Part shown: positions 50,298 through 58,832 of the stretch, piece by piece
Layout of the letters: every line of letters starts with the position of its first letter
Position numbering within the stretch: position 1 is the first letter of the stretch
DNA from: Korobacter sp036501185
Lineage (GTDB): Bacteria; Acidobacteriota; Terriglobia; Terriglobales; Acidobacteriaceae
Length of the DNA stretch: 64,000 nucleotides
Assembly (NCBI GenBank): GCA_036501185.1
Contig: DASYAU010000149.1
Location: 1 to 64,000 of the forward strand
Direction of reading: 5' to 3'
Notes under the pieces: model-generated
Seen by the model: only the letters and a program-made list of their open reading frames with translations
Told to the model about the DNA's origin: nothing
The model's database searches: none
Position numbers and translations under genes: made by a program

Positions 50298-51143
50298 ATG
50301 TTGCTGGAAGATCCGGGCCAATCACCCGCTCCTATTCAAGAAGCTTCTCACGCGTCCATGCTTCCGAAGGTGCTGATCGCGCTGGCAGTCCTTTACGCAG
50401 CGGTCTCGCTCTACTTCCTGATTGATATGCATAATCGGCTGAGCAAGGCGGAGGCGCAGCTTGCCGCCACCTCGGCGCAGGCCAGCGAAACGGCAGACCA
50501 ACTGCACAGCACGCGAACCAACATGAAGGAATCGCTGCAGGCGTTGGGCCAGAAGGTCGGCATGACGTCGGAGGAGCTCGACAAGCGTACCGAGGCACTG
50601 AGCCGGGCGCAGAGCCAGGCGGCTGCGAAACTCGCGAAGGAGCAGGCCGCGCAAGGGCAACAGTTGTCGCAGGTTTCCGGCGAGGTGGGCAACGTCAAGA
50701 CAGATCTTGGCTCTGCCAAGACCGACATCGCCAGCACGCGTACCGACCTGGATGCGACCAAGAAGAAACTGGAAACGGCGATAGGCGATTTGAACGTCCA
50801 GAGCGGATTGATCGCCCATACTCGCGATGATCTCGAGTTTTTGAAGCATAAGGGCGATCGGAACATCTACGAGTTCACGCTGGCGAAAGGCCATAAGGAG
50901 CCGGTTTCGACGGTGAGCCTGGAGTTGAAGAAGGCCGATCGGAAGAAGGGGAAGTTTACTCTCAACGTGATCGCAGACGATCGTACGATCGAGAAGAAAG
51001 ATCGCACTTTGTACGAGCCCATGCAGTTCTACACCGGCCGGGACAAGATGCTGTACGAAGTGGTGGTCATGAGCGTGGACAAGGACAAGATCACCGGCTA
51101 CCTGAGCGCGCCCAAGAACGCTCCGCAGCCGTTGGCGAAGTAA
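50298..51143 (+). CDS. Membrane-anchored coiled-coil protein, unknown function
   Basis: 281 residues with one N-terminal membrane helix (MLPKVLIALAVLYAAVSLYFL, about 21-41), so the bulk is probably periplasmic. A long coiled coil follows (about 45-180), including near-exact heptads TDLGSAK, TDIASTR, TDLDATK at about 134-154. The C-terminal 90 residues are a basic beta-rich domain (YEFTLAKGHKEP, KGKFTLNVIADD). I do not recognise the family. It has its own terminator. Confidence 0.8.
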   Translation: MLLEDPGQSPAPIQEASHASMLPKVLIALAVLYAAVSLYFLIDMHNRLSKAEAQLAATSAQASETADQLHSTRTNMKESLQALGQKVGMTSEELDKRTEALSRAQSQAAAKLAKEQAAQGQQLSQVSGEVGNVKTDLGSAKTDIASTRTDLDATKKKLETAIGDLNVQSGLIAHTRDDLEFLKHKGDRNIYEFTLAKGHKEPVSTVSLELKKADRKKGKFTLNVIADDRTIEKKDRTLYEPMQFYTGRDKMLYEVVVMSVDKDKITGYLSAPKNAPQPLAK

Positions 51144-51160
51144 TCCAGAATGTCATTACG

Positions 51161-51185
51161 AGGCCCGCTGCGCGCGGGCCTTTTT
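51161..51185 (+). terminator. Rho-independent terminator of the coiled-coil gene
   Basis: aggcccgc (51161-51168) pairs with gcgggcct (51174-51181), loop tgcgc, then TTTTC. Confidence 0.88.
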
Positions 51186-51225
51186 CATTTGCAAACGGGC
51201 AAGCGGTTCGACATCATCGTGAACC

Positions 51226-51744
51226 ATGCTCACAAGCCCGCACATCGCACTTGAGATCCTAACCCGCACACTGATTATTTACCTTTTCGTTCTGATTGGC
51301 GTCCGCCTGACCGGCAAGCGCGAAGTCGGCCAGATGACGCCCTTCGACCTCGTGCTGCTGCTGCTGCTCAGCAACTCGGTGCAGAACGCCATGACCGGCC
51401 CCGACAATTCGCTGGTCGGAGGAATCGTGGCCGCGATCACGCTGCTCGTACTGAATTACGTGATCGCGGAAGGCGCCGGCATGAACCGCAAGTTCCGGCG
51501 CCTCGTGCAGGGACAGCCTTCAATGCTGGTGCACGATGGGCAGATGATTGCCGCCCACATGGCAAAGGAACACGTGACGAGCGATGAATTGATGCGCTCG
51601 TTACGCGAGCACGGCATCGCGTCGCTGCACGACGTGGCGATCGCGGTGCTCGAAGTCGATGGATCGATCAGCATTTTGAAGTACGATGATGTGAAGCCCG
51701 GCCACGAGCCACACAAGCGGCGCTGGCTGAATAAGAACCAATAG
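51226..51744 (+). CDS. DUF421/YetF-family membrane protein
   Basis: 172 residues with the DUF421 layout: an N-terminal three-helix membrane part (IYLFVLIGVRLTGKREVGQM, FDLVLLLLLSNSVQNAM, IVAAITLLVLNYVIAE), then a soluble domain with GQPSMLVHDGQMIAAHM and the ASLHDVAIAVLEVDGSISIL strand pair. The family occurs in spore formers and many others; the function is not settled. A hairpin lies at its end, shared with the convergent gene. Confidence 0.92.
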   Translation: MLTSPHIALEILTRTLIIYLFVLIGVRLTGKREVGQMTPFDLVLLLLLSNSVQNAMTGPDNSLVGGIVAAITLLVLNYVIAEGAGMNRKFRRLVQGQPSMLVHDGQMIAAHMAKEHVTSDELMRSLREHGIASLHDVAIAVLEVDGSISILKYDDVKPGHEPHKRRWLNKNQ

Positions 51745-51749
51745 AAAAG

Positions 51750-51769
51750 GCCGGGCGCAAAGGCCCGGC
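51750..51769 (-). terminator. Hairpin terminator between convergent genes, oriented for the minus strand
   Basis: gccgggc (51750-51756) pairs with gcccggc (51763-51769). On the minus strand it is followed by cttttct, giving a short T-rich tail, so it serves the gene ending at 51786 better than the DUF421 gene. Confidence 0.65.
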
Positions 51770-51785
51770 TGGCAATCCGCAACGG

Positions 51786-52358
51786 TTACTTGCCGTGGAT
51801 ATTGATGGTCGCATTGTCGTAGGGAACGATCGTCACCGTGATACCGGTGTGCTGGTCAACGTTTTCCTTCGTCAGCGGATAATTCACCAAAACCGTTCCT
51901 TCAAGACTGCTGCCGGGGGCGACCTTGGTTTCCACCTTCAGCGGATCTTTGAGCATTGGCTTGAGATCGGGATAGGCCGCGACGTAGCGGTCGTAATCTG
52001 AGGCGTTGGCGGCGTCGTCCACGTAGTTGCCGGCGGGTGTAGTGATCTCGGCGCGAATGTCCTTTATGTAAATCGTCTTGTCGCTGACGTTATTGAGCTT
52101 GACGTTGATGGCAACGAAGCTGGTGTTGCGAGTGTTCTGTTCCACTGCGCCGACCGATTCGATCACGCCGCTTGCGACAGGCTTAGAGCGGAAAACATAG
52201 GCCAGCGCTCCGACCACGATGGCGATTACGACCAGCGCAATCAGCACGGGCACCATGTTTGGCAGGCTGTGCTTGGCGTCGTCGAGTTCCTCGCTCATCG
52301 GAATATGACCAGCGTCGTACTCGGGTTCCTTGGCCTTTGTGGCGGGGGTTTCGGGCAT
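51786..52358 (-). CDS. Single-pass membrane protein with FxLYD/DUF2393-like outer domain
   Basis: 190 residues from ATG 52358 (MPETPATKAKEP), preceded by AAAGGAG. A short cytoplasmic tail, one membrane helix (MVPVLIALVVIAIVVGALAYVF) and a beta-rich outer domain with TSFVAINVKLNNVSDKTIYIKDI. That pattern resembles DUF2393/FxLYD-type modules found in Acidobacteria, though I am not certain of the family. The start and ribosome-binding site lie inside the 3' end of polX, in a different frame, so the two genes are probably translated from one message. Confidence 0.75.
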   Translation of the reverse strand: MPETPATKAKEPEYDAGHIPMSEELDDAKHSLPNMVPVLIALVVIAIVVGALAYVFRSKPVASGVIESVGAVEQNTRNTSFVAINVKLNNVSDKTIYIKDIRAEITTPAGNYVDDAANASDYDRYVAAYPDLKPMLKDPLKVETKVAPGSSLEGTVLVNYPLTKENVDQHTGITVTIVPYDNATINIHGK

Positions 52359-54220
52359 AAGGGCTCCTTTTGCTCCGATGATGGGCAAAGCATACTGCCG
52401 ATTGGAGTCTTACGGGCACAATTTTGTTGTTCGGGAACTCGGAAAAGGGAAGCTGGTTCTGCGACTTTCGGCCACTGCTTCTTCATTGCCTTTTGGAAAG
52501 CCTGTAGCGGAAGCGTATTGAGCACGTTCGTGGGACCTAGCCAGGCGCGCCGGGCCTGCAGCACACCATACTTGATGAGGTCCATGTGCGAGGTGTGGTG
52601 CGCGTCTGTATTGATGACGATGGGAATACCGCGCTCGCGCGCCATGCGCAGATGGACATCGCAGAGGTCAAGCCGGTCGGGGTAGGAATTCAGCTCCATC
52701 GCCGTTTTATGGGCAAGCGCGGCTTTCATCACGGCATCCATGTCGAGCGCGTAGGCGTCACGGCGGAGGAGCAGCCTGCCGGTGGGATGGCCGAGTAACG
52801 AGACGCTTGGATGCGAGACGGCGCGGACGACGCGATCGGTCATCTGCGATCGCTCCTGGTTGAAGGCGGAGTGGACACTGGCGATCACGATGTCCATTTG
52901 CGCGAGCACCTCGTCGGAGAGATCGAGTGCTCCATCGGCAAGGATGTCGCACTCGATGCCGGCGAGAATGGTGATGCCCTTCATCTTTTCGCTGGCAAGA
53001 CGAATGCGCTTGATGTGCTTGAGCGCACGTTTGTCGTCGAGACCATTGGCCATGGCCAGGTTCTTGGAGTGGTCGGTAATGGCCATGTACTGGTAGCCGC
53101 GCGCTTTGGCGGCTTCGGCCATTTCTTCGATCGTGCAGCGGCCATCCGTCTCGACGGTATGCATGTGGACGTCGCCGCGAAGATCTTTCTGTTCAAGCAG
53201 CCGCGGGAGCTCATGTTTGGCGGCAAGATCGATCTCCCCGCAGTTCTCGCGCATCTCGGGAGGAATGCAATCGAGGCCGAGCTTCTTGTAGATGTCGTCC
53301 TCGGTGTGGCTGGCGACGACGGAATTATCGTCAAGCTTGGCGAGGCCGTATTCGTTGAGCGTGTAGCCCATTTTCAGCGCGCGTTGGCGCAGCGTGACGT
53401 TGTGGTTCTTGGACCCGGTGAAGTACTGCATGGCGGCGCCGAAGGATTCGGGCGGGAGGATGCGGACGTCGACTTGCATGCCGGTGCGCAGTTTGAAGCT
53501 GACCTTGTTCTCGCCCTTGGCAAGAACGTCGAGAATGCCCGGGAATTTCAGAATGTGCTCGATGACAGAGTCGCGCTGCTTTTCGTTCTTTGCACAGTGA
53601 CCCGTGACGAGGATATCGAGATCACCCACGGTTTCTCGGCCGCGGCGGAGGGATCCGGCTGGCGTAATTTTCTCGACCCCGGGCAAGGGCTTAAGATGTT
53701 CGATCAGGCGTAAAGCTGTCTGGTCAGCCATGTCGAGCAGGAACCGTCCGCTGATGTTGCGGTAGGTCTCGATGGCTTTGAGAATTTTCTGCTCGCTCTT
53801 TTCGCTCATGCGCGGCAGAGTGCGCAGCTTGCCTTCACGAGCCAGCTTTTCTACCCCGGCCACGTCGCTGACTTGAAACGCGCTCCAGATCAGGGAAATG
53901 GTCTTAGGACCAAGGCCCTGGATTTTGAGAAGCTCAAGCATGCTGGGGCGATATTTTTCGAGGAGCTCCTGGTGCAGTCCGAGCCGGCCCTTCGCAAAAA
54001 TTTCCTTGAGGTTCATGAGCATGCCCTTGCCGATGCCGGGGATGGCTAGAACGGCCTTGTCGTCGGCAATGATGTCGGCGATCTGTGTGGGCTGACTTTC
54101 GAGGGCTTCGGCGGCGCGTCGGTACGAGCGAATGCGGAAGGGATCGTCGCCCTGGACCTCCATGAGGTCCGCCGTTTCGTAAAGGATGTTGGCGAGGGCT
54201 CGGTTATCCACGGAGGACAT
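52295..54220 (-). CDS. polX: PolX family DNA polymerase/PHP exonuclease with an extended C-terminus
   Basis: 641 residues from ATG 54220 (MSSVDNRALANIL). Two helix-hairpin-helix regions, then the Pol X palm motif GSLRRGRETVGDLDILV (about 189-205; Asp200, Asp202) and Asp251 in QVDVR. The PHP domain has DVHMHTVETDG (His352, His354), SVHSAF and NTDAHHTSH. It fills gaps in base-excision repair and has 3'-5' exonuclease activity in studied bacterial members. Family members end soon after LNTLPL (about residue 571), but this frame continues about 65 more residues, Pro/Lys-rich, into the next gene. Confidence 0.9.
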   Translation of the reverse strand: MSSVDNRALANILYETADLMEVQGDDPFRIRSYRRAAEALESQPTQIADIIADDKAVLAIPGIGKGMLMNLKEIFAKGRLGLHQELLEKYRPSMLELLKIQGLGPKTISLIWSAFQVSDVAGVEKLAREGKLRTLPRMSEKSEQKILKAIETYRNISGRFLLDMADQTALRLIEHLKPLPGVEKITPAGSLRRGRETVGDLDILVTGHCAKNEKQRDSVIEHILKFPGILDVLAKGENKVSFKLRTGMQVDVRILPPESFGAAMQYFTGSKNHNVTLRQRALKMGYTLNEYGLAKLDDNSVVASHTEDDIYKKLGLDCIPPEMRENCGEIDLAAKHELPRLLEQKDLRGDVHMHTVETDGRCTIEEMAEAAKARGYQYMAITDHSKNLAMANGLDDKRALKHIKRIRLASEKMKGITILAGIECDILADGALDLSDEVLAQMDIVIASVHSAFNQERSQMTDRVVRAVSHPSVSLLGHPTGRLLLRRDAYALDMDAVMKAALAHKTAMELNSYPDRLDLCDVHLRMARERGIPIVINTDAHHTSHMDLIKYGVLQARRAWLGPTNVLNTLPLQAFQKAMKKQWPKVAEPASLFRVPEQQNCARKTPIGSMLCPSSEQKEPLCPKPPPQRPRNPSTTLVIFR

Positions 54221-54289
54221 TGTAGCGGGAGCTCCGGCCAAACCCGAAGCTGCTGGTGTGCATCCTAAAAGCAGGAGCGCCGCCGCGAG

Positions 54290-55591
54290 ATGTCGAATTC
54301 CGACCTGACGACCATTCTTCTTCTCCTATTATTGCTAGTTGGATTTGCGCAGTTGCTGGGATACCTGTTTGCCAAGCTGCGCCAGCCGAAGGTGATCGGC
54401 GAGATCTTGGCGGGCATTCTGCTAGGGCCTGCGTTGCTCGGGCGCATCCACTTCGCTGGGAAGACCCTGACGGATGTGAGCACACATCACGCGACGATCG
54501 TGAATTTCGTTTATTGGCTCGGGCTTTTGTTTTTGATGTTTTTGTCTGGCGCCGAGACGCGGGAACTCTTCACGCGACAGGAGCGGAGGGAAGTTAGCTG
54601 GCTGACACTTGTTGGGACCGGTATTCCGTTCGCACTGGGACTCATCTTTGGACCGAAGCTGGTGGGGCCGGCGATCGAAGGCCCGAATGGCAGCAAGATT
54701 TCGCTCGTGCTCATTCTCGCCGTGGGCGTCGCGGTGACGTCGGTTCCGGTAATCTCGAAAATCTTCGCAGACCTGAAAATTCTGAACACGCGCTTCGCCC
54801 GGCTGGTGCTCGGTGTCGCAGTGTTGGAAGACATTGTGTTGTGGGCGGCGCTGGCTGTGGCTACGGCTATGGCAGGAAAAGCCGCACTCAATCCGAAGCA
54901 CATGGCGTATCACCTGGTGGCGACCGCGGGATTCTTCGTGCTCGGATTGACGCTACTGCCGCGAGCGGTGAAGCGATTCAATAAGGCCGGATTCAATGTG
55001 CTCGCGAAACATTCGCCGGTGGCTTATGTATTGGCGGTCCTGTTCGCGTATTGCGTGGTGGCTGGAGCTCTCGACGTGAGCCTGGTGTTCGCGGCATTCC
55101 TCGCGGGATTTGCGGTAGTGCACAAGAAGCGGCGGTTGTTTGCCGAGGCACTTGAAGCGATAGGACAGGTATCATTCGCGTTCTTCATTCCTGTGTACTT
55201 TGCGATTGTCGGCTTGAAACTCGACCTCGTGAAGGGACTCTCCTGGTGGATGTTGGCGGCGTTCATCGTGGGAAGTTGCGTGGTAAAGATCGTGTCGGTG
55301 TCGCTAGCCGGAAAACTTGCGGGCTTCCGGAAGCTGGAATTAATCAACCTGGCGCTGACGACGAACGCGCGCGGCGGCCCGGGCATCGTGCTCGCAAGTG
55401 TGGCCTACGACGCGGGGATTATCAACGCGACGTTCTACACCACACTGGTGCTTGCGGCCGTGATCACGTCGCAGTTCGCAGGAGCGTGGCTGGACTACGT
55501 GCTACGCAAAGGCTGGCCGCTGCTCTATGAGCCGGCACCCAGCGGGGAGCAGCTCATTCCTGCGGTGGAGAGCCCGGAAAAAGTCGCATAA
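54290..55591 (+). CDS. CPA2-family cation:proton antiporter
   Basis: 433 residues with about 12 membrane helices and no C-terminal RCK/TrkA-N domain. The CPA2 signature regions are QPKVIGEILAGILLGPALLG in helix 2, GVAVTSVPVISKIFADL with LVLGVAVLEDIVLW (the DD/ED-type ion site), and TNARGGPGIVLASVAYD near the end. It exchanges Na+ or K+ for protons at the inner membrane. It is divergent from polX with 69 bases between starts. Confidence 0.92.
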   Translation: MSNSDLTTILLLLLLLVGFAQLLGYLFAKLRQPKVIGEILAGILLGPALLGRIHFAGKTLTDVSTHHATIVNFVYWLGLLFLMFLSGAETRELFTRQERREVSWLTLVGTGIPFALGLIFGPKLVGPAIEGPNGSKISLVLILAVGVAVTSVPVISKIFADLKILNTRFARLVLGVAVLEDIVLWAALAVATAMAGKAALNPKHMAYHLVATAGFFVLGLTLLPRAVKRFNKAGFNVLAKHSPVAYVLAVLFAYCVVAGALDVSLVFAAFLAGFAVVHKKRRLFAEALEAIGQVSFAFFIPVYFAIVGLKLDLVKGLSWWMLAAFIVGSCVVKIVSVSLAGKLAGFRKLELINLALTTNARGGPGIVLASVAYDAGIINATFYTTLVLAAVITSQFAGAWLDYVLRKGWPLLYEPAPSGEQLIPAVESPEKVA

Positions 55592-55599
55592 CTTTCGAA

Positions 55600-56064
55600 T
55601 CACTTCTTCACAATTCTGATTGAATCAAGCACGGTGAGCCCGGTCTGCAATTCTCCGGAGCTTGGCTTTTCCGTGCTGTTCAGCGTGGCGAGCAGTAGGG
55701 TGTTGCCGTCGGTAAGAAATGCGCACTGCCAGTTTGCGCCTTCGCCGTCTCTGAATTTCGCGACGGTGCGCGACTTCGTGCTCACCGTGACGGTCTTGCG
55801 TCCGGCAGCGGGTGCAGTTTGCAAAAAGCGCTGCATGTATTCGCGGGAATCGAGCGGTTCCCGCCGGGCGGTGCGATGAAACGCGCTGACGACGATGGAA
55901 GTCGCCGTGGTTGGCGAATCGAGTTCCATGTCATCGTTGGTTTGACGAAAAAACCAGAAGGGTGGGACCGCGATTGAGACGTTGCGCTTCGGCGTAAGGT
56001 AGCTGCCATTGAGGTGGTTGGAGTGCTTGGTGGAAGTTTTGCGAGTGGATTTCTTGGTAGGCAT
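55600..56064 (-). CDS. Hypothetical protein, 154 aa
   Basis: A basic N-terminus (MPTKKSTRKTSTK), then a compact alpha/beta domain with VSIAVPPFWFF, STKSRTVAKFRDGEGANWQCAFL and a C-terminal LQTGLTVLDSIRIV strand-helix. It resembles small stress-response-type domains in shape but I cannot name a family. It lies 14 bases downstream of yyaL on the same strand, so the two are co-transcribed. It converges on the antiporter gene. Confidence 0.7.
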   Translation of the reverse strand: MPTKKSTRKTSTKHSNHLNGSYLTPKRNVSIAVPPFWFFRQTNDDMELDSPTTATSIVVSAFHRTARREPLDSREYMQRFLQTAPAAGRKTVTVSTKSRTVAKFRDGEGANWQCAFLTDGNTLLLATLNSTEKPSSGELQTGLTVLDSIRIVKK

Positions 56065-56077
56065 TAGGCCAGGTTTC

Positions 56078-58195
56078 CTAAGAGCGAAGTATTTGTGCGA
56101 GGGATTCAGTCAGATCAGAAGGCGATGTAAGGGGTGGCTGACAAGTGAAATTCGAGCACACGATGGCGATAGATCGGCCATCATTCACACCGGGAACATT
56201 GGGAATGGTTTCAGCGAGGGCCGGTGGAAGAAGATGGGCATCGGCCTGCGTGAGACGGAGAACTGACAGATTTTCTGCAAAGTTGGAGAAAGCTGCGCGC
56301 TCAAGTTCGGCGGCGGCTGCATCCGTACCGACGATCACAACCTGCGTGTGCGGCTTGGAAAGCCAGATGGCGGCGCGGCCGTAGGTTCCCGCGTAGATGC
56401 CGAATTGCTCTACGGCGCCGGCAAACACTTCGAGCGTATCCTCGGCCTTGTCGCGATACTTCGAGTCGTTGGTGTAGGCATGCAGTCGCGCCATCAGTAT
56501 GGCCGCCGCGGGATTGCCAGCCGGAGTCGGAGAATCCTGAAAAGCCTTACGGCGGACCACTAGCGCACCCAGTGCCACCTGCTCGGTGGTGGGCTCGGCA
56601 TCGAAGAATCCGCCGGACGTCGCGTCGCCGAATTTGTCGATTGCGCTGTCGGCGAGCTCGCGGGAGCAGCGGAAGTACGTGAGGTCGCCAGTGGCGTCGT
56701 AGGCGTCGAGGCAGGCGAGCGCGGTGAAGACATAATCATCGAGCAGCCCGCGGTTGGCGCGGGGCTGCGCTTGCGGATCGGAATACGCGATAACGTGGGG
56801 CAATTCGTGCGAGCTGTTCCAATGCTCGAGAATGCGGTCGAGGGTGCGAAGCGCGAAGTGCTGCGCGTCGTTGACTTGGAGCACTCGTCCAGCCGCGAGA
56901 TACGCAGAGACGAACATCGCATTCCAGTTCACATAGATCGTTTTGTCGATGTACGGCGCGGGTCGCTGTAGACGCGCGGTGAGCAGCTTCTGCTTTGCGC
57001 TCGCGAGCAGCTTGCGAACCTCGTCCGGCTTGATCGACAACTGCATTGAGATCTCTTCGACGTCAGCGCGGACCCATAAAACGTTCTTCGCCGAGTTGTG
57101 GTGCATCTCCCCGACTTCGCTGATGTCATAGTGAAGAGCCGCGACCTGGAGTTCCTGCGGCGTGAGCGCGGCTTTCGCTTCGTCCATGGTCCAGGTGAAG
57201 TAATCGCCGTCGTCGTCGAGGTTGATGTCGGCATCCTGCGAGGCGTAGAAGCCACTGTGCCCGCGATCGCTAAGTGTGGAATCTACCCAACGGATGATGT
57301 CCTTGGCGGTGTCGCCGAAATTCGCGTCAGGGAAGACTTGCGCGGCATGAACGTAGTTGCGCAGAAGCTCGGAGTTGTCGTACGACATCTTCTCAAAGTG
57401 CGGAACGATCCAGTGCTCGTCGACTGAGTAGCGATGGAACCCGCCGGCGAGTTGGTCGTAAACCCCGCCTCGCGCCATCTTCATCAGCGTGGTGCGAGCG
57501 ACATTGCCGGCGCCTTCCTCAGCCGTCCGCGCGTACCAGTCGAGCAGCACTTCGAGGATCGACGGATGCGGGAACTTGGGCGCGAAGCCGAACCCGCCGT
57601 TGCGCGGGTCGAAGGAATTCAGCGCTGCCTGCACCATTTGCGAGATTACGCGCGGATTGAAATCGGCGTTGTGGCCGGCGAGTGTTTCAGCATGGCTAAG
57701 GGCAGACATGAGGCCTTCGGCCTCTTTCAGCACGTCGTCGCGTCGATTCTTGTAGGCGTCGGCGATGGCGAGCAGGATCTTCTGGAAGCTCGGACGGCCG
57801 TATGCGTCGGCGGGAGGGAAGTATGTTCCGCCGTAAAACGGCTTGCCATCGCTGGTGAGGAAAGCCGTGAGAGGCCAACCACCTTGGCCGGTGATGGCCG
57901 CAATGGCGGTCTGGTAGCGGCTGTCGACATCGGGACGTTCGTCGCGGTCTACCTTCACCGCGATGTATTCACGATTAAGAATCTCCGCAACCTGTGGGTC
58001 GTCGTAGGATTCGCGGTCCATGACGTGGCACCAATGGCACCAGACCGCGCCAATGTCCAGCAGGATGGGCTTGTTCTCGCGCTGCGCGGCCTCGAAGGCG
58101 TCCGGCCCCCACTGGTGCCAATGGATGGGCTGGTGCATGGCAGAGCGAAGGTAGGACGACGAGGCACTGCTCAGCGAGTTCGTGCGCGCAGACAT
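56078..58195 (-). CDS. yyaL: Thioredoxin-domain/DUF255 protein (YyaL, SSP411 family)
   Basis: 705 residues from ATG 58195 (MSARTNSLSSASSSYL). The N-terminal thioredoxin-like domain has QPIHWHQWG and the active-site VWCHWCHVMD (Cys53, Cys56), then DRDERPDVD and GQGGWPLTAFL. The rest is an (alpha/alpha)6 barrel with YDQLAGGFHRYSVDEHW and FYASQDAD, typical of the SSP411 family and its bacterial relatives. Biochemical role is unclear; a redox or epimerase-like function has been proposed for relatives. The open frame extends upstream through the next gene's region but has no family match there. Confidence 0.92.
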   Translation of the reverse strand: MSARTNSLSSASSSYLRSAMHQPIHWHQWGPDAFEAAQRENKPILLDIGAVWCHWCHVMDRESYDDPQVAEILNREYIAVKVDRDERPDVDSRYQTAIAAITGQGGWPLTAFLTSDGKPFYGGTYFPPADAYGRPSFQKILLAIADAYKNRRDDVLKEAEGLMSALSHAETLAGHNADFNPRVISQMVQAALNSFDPRNGGFGFAPKFPHPSILEVLLDWYARTAEEGAGNVARTTLMKMARGGVYDQLAGGFHRYSVDEHWIVPHFEKMSYDNSELLRNYVHAAQVFPDANFGDTAKDIIRWVDSTLSDRGHSGFYASQDADINLDDDGDYFTWTMDEAKAALTPQELQVAALHYDISEVGEMHHNSAKNVLWVRADVEEISMQLSIKPDEVRKLLASAKQKLLTARLQRPAPYIDKTIYVNWNAMFVSAYLAAGRVLQVNDAQHFALRTLDRILEHWNSSHELPHVIAYSDPQAQPRANRGLLDDYVFTALACLDAYDATGDLTYFRCSRELADSAIDKFGDATSGGFFDAEPTTEQVALGALVVRRKAFQDSPTPAGNPAAAILMARLHAYTNDSKYRDKAEDTLEVFAGAVEQFGIYAGTYGRAAIWLSKPHTQVVIVGTDAAAAELERAAFSNFAENLSVLRLTQADAHLLPPALAETIPNVPGVNDGRSIAIVCSNFTCQPPLTSPSDLTESLAQILRS

Positions 58196-58282
58196 AACCT
58201 TCAAGCATAACAGGGAAGAGGGTCGCGGAATGTGGGATGAAGTTCCATGACATGGGGCAGGCGAGTGCGAGAAACTACGCGT

Positions 58283-58789
58283 ATGGAAATTCGCGAACTC
58301 GGCTCGGCCGATGCGCTGGCTTATTGGAAACTGCGGCTCCAAGGATTGGAGCACGATCCGCTCGCGTTTGGAAAAGCGCCTGAGGAATTCCGCGCGATCA
58401 GCATTCAGGAATTGGAGAAGCGGTTGCGAGACATGCCGTCGCGCAGCTTTTTCGTGGGTGCCTTCGAGGGCGGCGAGTTGATCGGAATCGCTACCTTCAT
58501 GTGCGACATCCATGCCAAGAACCGGCACAAGGGCCACATCTATGGCGTGTACGTAGCACCAACTCATCGAGGAAAGCGGATCGGGCACGAGCTGATCGCG
58601 AAGATTCTAGAGCGGGCAAAGAAGGATCGCGTCCTTGAGCAGATTGTGCTCGCGGTGGCGACTTCCCAGAAACCGGCGATACGCCTTTATCGGAGCCTTG
58701 GCTTCCAGGAGTATGGAACGGAGCCGCGCGCGTTGAAAAATGGCGACCAATACGTGGACGAATTGCTGATGATGCTTCGCCTGAAATAG
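58283..58789 (+). CDS. GNAT family N-acetyltransferase
   Basis: 168 residues from ATG 58283 (MEIRELGSADALAYW), where the domain begins; an ATG 12 codons earlier is possible. The acetyl-CoA site is YVAPTHRGKRIGHELI, preceded by HIYGVYVAP, and LYRSLGFQEYGTEPRALK closes the fold. The pattern is of the RimJ/ArgA-like small-molecule or protein acetylase group; the substrate is unknown. The MFS gene follows 43 bases later. Confidence 0.9.
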   Translation: MEIRELGSADALAYWKLRLQGLEHDPLAFGKAPEEFRAISIQELEKRLRDMPSRSFFVGAFEGGELIGIATFMCDIHAKNRHKGHIYGVYVAPTHRGKRIGHELIAKILERAKKDRVLEQIVLAVATSQKPAIRLYRSLGFQEYGTEPRALKNGDQYVDELLMMLRLK

Positions 58790-58832
58790 CCCTCTGGAGC
58801 AAAGCGAGCACGGGTCGCATCGAACGTTTAAG

